Below are positions 31,065 to 35,267 of a DNA stretch of 35,267 bases, one piece after another. This stretch comes from Bacteroidetes bacterium SW_4_67_19 (GTDB lineage: Bacteria > Bacteroidota > Rhodothermia > Rhodothermales > Salinibacteraceae), in NCBI GenBank assembly GCA_003023275.1, contig PXTX01000006.1, positions 1 to 35,267 of the forward strand, in the 5' to 3' direction. Position numbers and translations under genes: made by a program. Numbering within the stretch: the stretch's first letter is position 1; each line of letters starts with the position of its first letter. The notes under the pieces are model-generated. The model was not told the origin of the DNA. It saw nothing but the letters and a program-made list of their open reading frames with translations, and made no database searches.

Positions 31065-32468
31065 CTAATTGCCGACCGCTGCCTCCACCGCCTCCGGCTG
31101 CTTCGGGATCGGCTCACCGAGGATGCGGCCTCCGTCGGACGTGACCAGCACGTCGTCCTCGATGCGGATGCCGCCGAAGCCCTCGTAGTCCGCAACGGCG
31201 TCGTAGTCGATGAAGCGCGCGTGGCGCCCCTCGCTGCGCCATTGTTCGATAAGCGGCTCGATGAAGTAGACGCCCGGCTCGACCGTCAGCACGAAGCCCT
31301 CCTTCAGCTCGCGGCCCAGGCGAAGCGCGTTGAGGCCGAACTGCTCGGAGCGCGTCGTCTCGTCGTCGTAGCCGACGACGTCTTCGCCGAGGGCTTCCAT
31401 GTCGTGCGCGTCGAGGCCCAGCATGTGGCCCAGGCCGTGCGGGAAAAAGAGCGCGTGCGCCCCCTCGCGGACGGCTTCTTCTGGATCTCCCTTCATCATC
31501 CCGACGCCCTTGAGTCCATCTGCCAGGTGGCGCGCAGCGAGGCGATGCACGTCCTTGTATTTCACCCCCGGCTCGATGGCCGAGAGCGCCGCCTCCTGCG
31601 CGTCGAGGACGATCTCGTAGACGGCGCGCTGCTTTTGCGAAAACGCCCCTCCGACGGGGGCAGTGCGCGTGATGTCGCCGGCGTAGCGGGAAGGCGCGGT
31701 GCCGCCCGCGTCGCAGAGCGCAAGGGCGCCGCCCGTGAGTCGTTGCGCACTGGGCGTGTTGTGAAAGACCTCCCCGCGCTCGGAGAAGATGGTCGGGAAC
31801 GCCGTCTCGCCCCCGGCAGCGCGGGCCATCCCCTCCATGCGGCCCGCCACCTCGCGCTCCACCGCACCGGAGCGCGCCTCCTGCATCGCCAGCAGGTGCA
31901 TTCGCCGCGTAACGTCGAGCGCCTTCTCGACCTCGGCCACCTCCGCGTCGGTTTTGGATTCGCGCTGCGCCACGACGGCGCGGATGAACACGTCCGAGGC
32001 GTGGTCGTCGGTGGCCTCCGGCTTGCAGCCGAGCAACGCCCCCAGCCGCCGCCGGTGCGCCTCGCGGTAGGGCGGCAGCGTGTGCACCATGCGCCCGGCG
32101 TCGCGCGCTCGCTGCACCGTCTCGGTCAGCGCGCCGGGCGGGGCCGTGTCGTCGAGGCCGGCCTGCTGCGCCAGCGCGTCGATGGACGGCTGCGGTCCCT
32201 CCCAGATCACCGCCTCGAGGCCGGGGTCTTCGCCGAAAAGCGTGGTGCGCCCGGCGTCGGCGTCGACCACCGCATCGAGGCCGGGGCAGTCCAGGCCCAG
32301 AAAGTACAGGAACGTGCTGTCCTGGCGGAAGGGGTAATGGTTGGCGGCGTAATTGGACGCGCTCTCGCCGTTGCCCAGCAGCAGCGCGACCCCCGAGCCG
32401 AGCTGCTCCATGAGGCGCCGGCGGCGCGCGGCGTAGGTGTCGGCGTCGAAAGGCGGCGGGGCAGGCAT
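31065..32468 (-). CDS. pepP: Xaa-Pro aminopeptidase (M24B metallopeptidase)
   Basis: The 467-residue protein removes N-terminal residues that precede proline. It starts at 32468 (MPAPPPFDADTYAARRRRLM), the usual N-terminal creatinase-like domain (LLLGNGESASNYAANHYPFRQDSTFLYFLG). The pita-bread catalytic domain has the two-metal ligands in order: Asp in LCDAGGTAPSRYAGDITRT (both Asp), His in HGLGHMLGLDAHD, Glu in LTVEPGVYF and Glu in GGIRIEDDVLVT. Length agrees with E. coli PepP (441) and relatives. Cytosolic; no signal peptide. The gene symbol is by family resemblance. Confidence 0.94.
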   Translation of the reverse strand: MPAPPPFDADTYAARRRRLMEQLGSGVALLLGNGESASNYAANHYPFRQDSTFLYFLGLDCPGLDAVVDADAGRTTLFGEDPGLEAVIWEGPQPSIDALAQQAGLDDTAPPGALTETVQRARDAGRMVHTLPPYREAHRRRLGALLGCKPEATDDHASDVFIRAVVAQRESKTDAEVAEVEKALDVTRRMHLLAMQEARSGAVEREVAGRMEGMARAAGGETAFPTIFSERGEVFHNTPSAQRLTGGALALCDAGGTAPSRYAGDITRTAPVGGAFSQKQRAVYEIVLDAQEAALSAIEPGVKYKDVHRLAARHLADGLKGVGMMKGDPEEAVREGAHALFFPHGLGHMLGLDAHDMEALGEDVVGYDDETTRSEQFGLNALRLGRELKEGFVLTVEPGVYFIEPLIEQWRSEGRHARFIDYDAVADYEGFGGIRIEDDVLVTSDGGRILGEPIPKQPEAVEAAVGN

Positions 32469-32664
32469 GGAGGGGAAGCGACCTGGAAGCAAAGAAAAAC
32501 GCGGCCCCAGCGTACAGGTGGAGCGGGATGACGTACCGCCGTGCGCCGTCTCCGGTCCGCCGCGTCTGACACCACGGTGTCACCGGCGGGGTGCATCTTG
32601 CGAGTGCATCTTGTGCCCGACCGAGCCGTTACCATTGCCCCGTGCTCCTGCACCCCACGCGCTC

Positions 32665-33456
32665 ATGCCTGCTCCGACCGTCCCCGAGATCGAAGATGCG
32701 CTCCTGCAGCGCGTCGTGGATCGCCTCGTCGAAGCGGTCGATCCCGCGGCCATTCTTCTGTTCGGCTCGCGCGCGAAAGGAACGGTCCGCAGCGACAGCG
32801 ACGTGGACCTCTGTGTCATCGCCGACCTCGACGGGCCGCGCCGCGACCGCCGCGCGCATCTGCGTCAGTTGCTGCGCCCCCTCATCCGCAAGGTGGACGC
32901 GCCCGTGGACGTGCTCACCTACACGCCCGCCGAGTTCGCCCGCGAGAAGCACCTGCTCAACAGCGTCACCTACTTCATCGAAAAACACGGCCGCACGCTC
33001 TACCGCCGCGACGACGCGCCCCCCAACTCAAACGGTTTCATAGAAGAACCCTCCGAACAAGAACACGAAGACTGGGTGCGCAGCTGGTTCGACAAAGCCG
33101 ACCGCGACCGGGAAACGATGCGTCTGACGCAGAATGCGGACGACCCCCTGCCGGACGTGACGTGCTACCACGCCCAGCAGGCCGCCGAGAAATGCCTGAA
33201 GGGGTTCCTGACGGCACGCGGCCGCGAGGTCGAAAAGACGCACGACCTCACCGCGCTGATCGACGAATGCACGCCTTTCGACGAGGCGTTCGAGCAGTTG
33301 CGCGACGCCTGCGAGCGCCTGAACCGCTACGCCGTCGACGTGCGTTACCCCGGCGACCCCGGCTACGACCCGAGCGCCGACGAAGCGCGCGACGCCCGCG
33401 ACCCCGCCGAGCGCGTCTGCGCGTTCGTCCGCGAGGCGCTGGAGCTGGACGTGTAA
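32665..33456 (+). CDS. Single-chain MNT nucleotidyltransferase-HEPN protein
   Basis: The 263-residue protein begins with a minimal nucleotidyltransferase domain (1-115): LFGSRAKGTVRSDSDVDL carries the GS motif (34-35) and catalytic Asp46 and Asp48, and VDVLTYTP holds the third Asp (Asp82). It continues with a HEPN domain (about 130-260): DWVRSWFDKADRDRETMRL, CYHAQQAAEKCLKGFLTARG, EKTHDLTALIDEC and VDVRYPGDPG, the pattern of Pfam HEPN (PF05168). In MntA/HepT-type toxin-antitoxin pairs, these two domains are separate genes, the MNT protein modifying and silencing the HEPN RNase; here they are fused. The start at 32665 is preferred over an open stretch from 32437. The gap upstream is divergent to pepP. 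The RNase motif (Rx4-6H) was not clearly found. Confidence 0.9.
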   Translation: MPAPTVPEIEDALLQRVVDRLVEAVDPAAILLFGSRAKGTVRSDSDVDLCVIADLDGPRRDRRAHLRQLLRPLIRKVDAPVDVLTYTPAEFAREKHLLNSVTYFIEKHGRTLYRRDDAPPNSNGFIEEPSEQEHEDWVRSWFDKADRDRETMRLTQNADDPLPDVTCYHAQQAAEKCLKGFLTARGREVEKTHDLTALIDECTPFDEAFEQLRDACERLNRYAVDVRYPGDPGYDPSADEARDARDPAERVCAFVREALELDV

Positions 33457-33539
33457 CTCGAAAACACAGGCTCTTTCATGAGTGGCAAAATCTACGTGAT
33501 CGACGAAGACGAAACGCTGCGCCAAAAAAGCGCGCCGAG

Positions 33540-35267
33540 GTGCTCGCCTCCGCCGCGGGGGTGCGCACCGTGCGCGACCTGCTGCGCTACTACCCGCGCC
33601 GCTACCTCGACCGGCAGACCGTCACCCCCATCCGCCGCCTTACCGAAGACGGCGAGGCGGTGACCGTCGTCGGCGAAGTGCAGGCGACCGGCATCATCGA
33701 CGGGCGCAAGTCGAAGCGCCTCGAAGTGCGCCTCAAAGACGGCAGCGGGCCCTCGATGACATGCGTCTGGTTTCGCGGCATCTGGGGCCTGAAGAAGGTC
33801 TTCTCGAAGGGCGACCGCGTGGCCTTCCACGGCAAGCCCAGCAAGTACGGCTCCACGTTTTCGATGACGCACCCCGACTTCGACAAGCTCGAAGGGGACA
33901 GCGCCGCGCTCGACACCAACCGCATCGTCGCGCTCTACTCCGGCGGCGAGGCGCTCGACAACGTGGGCCTCACCAGCCGCGCCTTCCGCCGCATCATCTA
34001 CCGGCTCTTCGCCGAGCACGGCCTCAAGCTAAGCGAACTCTTTCCCGACTGGCTCACCTCGGAGCACGACCTGATGGAAGGGCGCGTGGCGCTGCGAGCC
34101 ATCCACTTCCCCGAAGACCACGACGAGCTGGCCCGCGCCCGAAGGCGGCTCAAGTTCGAGGAGCTGTTTTTCATCCAGCTGCTTCTGGCGCGCTCGCGGC
34201 AGACGCTGCGCGAGGCGCCGGGGCACCGCTTCGGCAAGCCCGGCGGCACGGTCAGCCAGTTCCTCGGCGAGGTCCTGCCCTTCGAGCTGACCGGCGCGCA
34301 GGAGCGGGCGCTCCGCGACGTCGTCGACGACACGCAGAGCGGGCATCAGATGAACCGCCTCCTCCAGGGCGACGTGGGCAGCGGCAAAACGGTCGTGGCC
34401 GTCGCCGCGATGCTGCACGCGCTCGACAACGGCTTCCAGAGCGCCTTCATGGCGCCGACGGAAATCCTCGCCGAGCAGCACTTCGCCAACTTGCAGAACT
34501 ACCTCGCGCCGCTGGACGTGGAGCCGCGCCTGCTGGTCGGCTCGCAGAACAAGACCGAGCGCGAAGCAGCGCTGGAGGCGCTCGCCGAGGGCGACGCGGC
34601 GGTGGCGGTGGGCACGCACGCGGTCATCCAGGACGAGGTCGCCTTCGACCAGCTGGGGCTGGCCGTGGTCGACGAGCAGCACCGCTTCGGCGTGGCGCAG
34701 CGGGCGGAGATGTTCTCGAAGGGCGAGCGGCCGCACATGCTTTTGATGACGGCCACGCCCATCCCGCGCTCGCTGGCGATGACGCTCTACGGCGACCTCG
34801 ACGTGAGTAAGATGGACGAGATGCCCGCCGGGCGCAAACCCGTCAAGACGGCGCAGCGCTCGGAGAAGCGGCGCGGCGAAGTGTACGCCTTCGTGCGCGA
34901 CCGCCTCGAAGCGGGCGAGCAGGCGTTTGTCGTCTACCCGCTCGTGGAGGAAAGCGAAAAGATGGACCTCAAGGACGCGATCAACGGCTACGAGAAGCTG
35001 AAAAAGGCGTTTGCGCCTTTCGAGGTCGGCCTCGTGCACGGCCAGATGCCCGCCTCCGAAAAAGAAGAGACGATGCAGCGCTTCAAAGACGGGAACGTGC
35101 AGCTGCTCGTCTCCACGACGGTGATCGAGGTGGGCGTGGACGTGCCCGAGGCCACCGTCATGCTGATCGAGCACGCCGAGCGCTTCGGCCTCAGCCAGCT
35201 CCACCAGCTCCGCGGCCGCGTGGGGCGCTCCGACCGCCAGAGCTGGTGCATCCTGATGGCCGCATAC
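33540..35267 (+). CDS. recG: ATP-dependent DNA helicase RecG (partial; 5' end apparently frameshifted)
   Basis: RecG reverses stalled replication forks. The window shows about 576 codons with no stop; the end lies outside. Family features are: wedge/OB start VRTVRDLLRYYPRRYLDR, Walker A GDVGSGKTVVAV, PTEILAEQHF, Walker B DEQHRFGVAQR, MTATPIPRSLAMTLYG, VHGQMPASEKEETM and TTVIEVGVDVPEATVM, ending in LHQLRGRVGRSDR. In the correct frame the only usable start is GTG 33540, which would remove the usual N-terminal GxGPKRA segment. An ATG at 33478 in another frame encodes MSGKIYVIDEDETLR, which looks like the real N-terminus; the frames meet near 33522-33530, where a small deletion could have occurred. 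It follows the MNT-HEPN gene. Confidence 0.9.
   Translation, partial: MLASAAGVRTVRDLLRYYPRRYLDRQTVTPIRRLTEDGEAVTVVGEVQATGIIDGRKSKRLEVRLKDGSGPSMTCVWFRGIWGLKKVFSKGDRVAFHGKPSKYGSTFSMTHPDFDKLEGDSAALDTNRIVALYSGGEALDNVGLTSRAFRRIIYRLFAEHGLKLSELFPDWLTSEHDLMEGRVALRAIHFPEDHDELARARRRLKFEELFFIQLLLARSRQTLREAPGHRFGKPGGTVSQFLGEVLPFELTGAQERALRDVVDDTQSGHQMNRLLQGDVGSGKTVVAVAAMLHALDNGFQSAFMAPTEILAEQHFANLQNYLAPLDVEPRLLVGSQNKTEREAALEALAEGDAAVAVGTHAVIQDEVAFDQLGLAVVDEQHRFGVAQRAEMFSKGERPHMLLMTATPIPRSLAMTLYGDLDVSKMDEMPAGRKPVKTAQRSEKRRGEVYAFVRDRLEAGEQAFVVYPLVEESEKMDLKDAINGYEKLKKAFAPFEVGLVHGQMPASEKEETMQRFKDGNVQLLVSTTVIEVGVDVPEATVMLIEHAERFGLSQLHQLRGRVGRSDRQSWCILMAAY

Noticed and set aside
31221-32531. Plus-strand open frame of 436 codons
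   Set aside because: Antisense shadow of the M24 peptidase, whose metal ligands are all on the minus strand.

Overview
The window is GC-rich, densely coding, mostly minus-strand chromosome. It looks like a member of the Rhodothermia (Rhodothermota/Bacteroidota; Salinibacter-like). The evidence is Oar-type TonB receptor plus secreted lipoproteins, very acidic proteins (RpoN, YebC, trigger factor), a LVIVD/choice-of-anchor-B beta-propeller protein, and an almost complete lack of Shine-Dalgarno sequences. The assignment is inferred from gene content only. No rRNA, tRNA, CRISPR array or intact insertion sequence was recognised, and no gene-free stretch exceeds 300 bases.

Layout. 1-5.4 kb: a TonB-dependent receptor followed by a lipoprotein that runs off the left edge. 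5.6-8.7 kb: a secreted M19 dipeptidase and sigma-54 (rpoN). 8.9-11.3 kb, plus strand: ruvB interrupted in its P-loop by a 450-residue intein with a LAGLIDADG endonuclease; a sigma-54-like promoter lies in the rpoN/ruvB divergent gap. 11.4-13.7 kb: tig-clpP (trigger factor and ClpP protease). 13.8-16.9 kb: an unusual island with a 132-residue PH-like protein, a 623-residue protein fusing the same PH-like domain to a catalytically degenerate ISAs1-type transposase, and a small beta-rich protein. 17.1-18.8 kb: a small basic protein, then ruvC and yebC. 19-22.2 kb: FAD monooxygenase, a decayed SDR tail, anmK and a TPR protein. 22.5-30.5 kb: a family 2 glycosyltransferase and three consecutive exported beta-propeller proteins of three different repeat families. 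30.6-32.5 kb: a DUF971 protein and an Xaa-Pro aminopeptidase. 32.7-35.3 kb, plus strand: a single-chain nucleotidyltransferase-HEPN protein and recG, whose 5' end looks frameshifted and whose 3' end is outside the window.

How the genes work together. RuvB, RuvC and RecG all process branched DNA, but they sit at separate loci; ruvA is not seen. Trigger factor and ClpP form the classic protein-quality pair. The exported proteins (TonB receptor, lipoproteins, propellers, dipeptidase) point to a didermic cell that takes up and degrades polymers.

The most unusual items are the PH/ISAs1 fusion, the RuvB intein, and a set of degenerate 7-15 base repeats. These repeats fill intergenic gaps, often abut start codons as C/A-rich leaders, duplicate gene 3' ends, and in one case sit inside a coding sequence.
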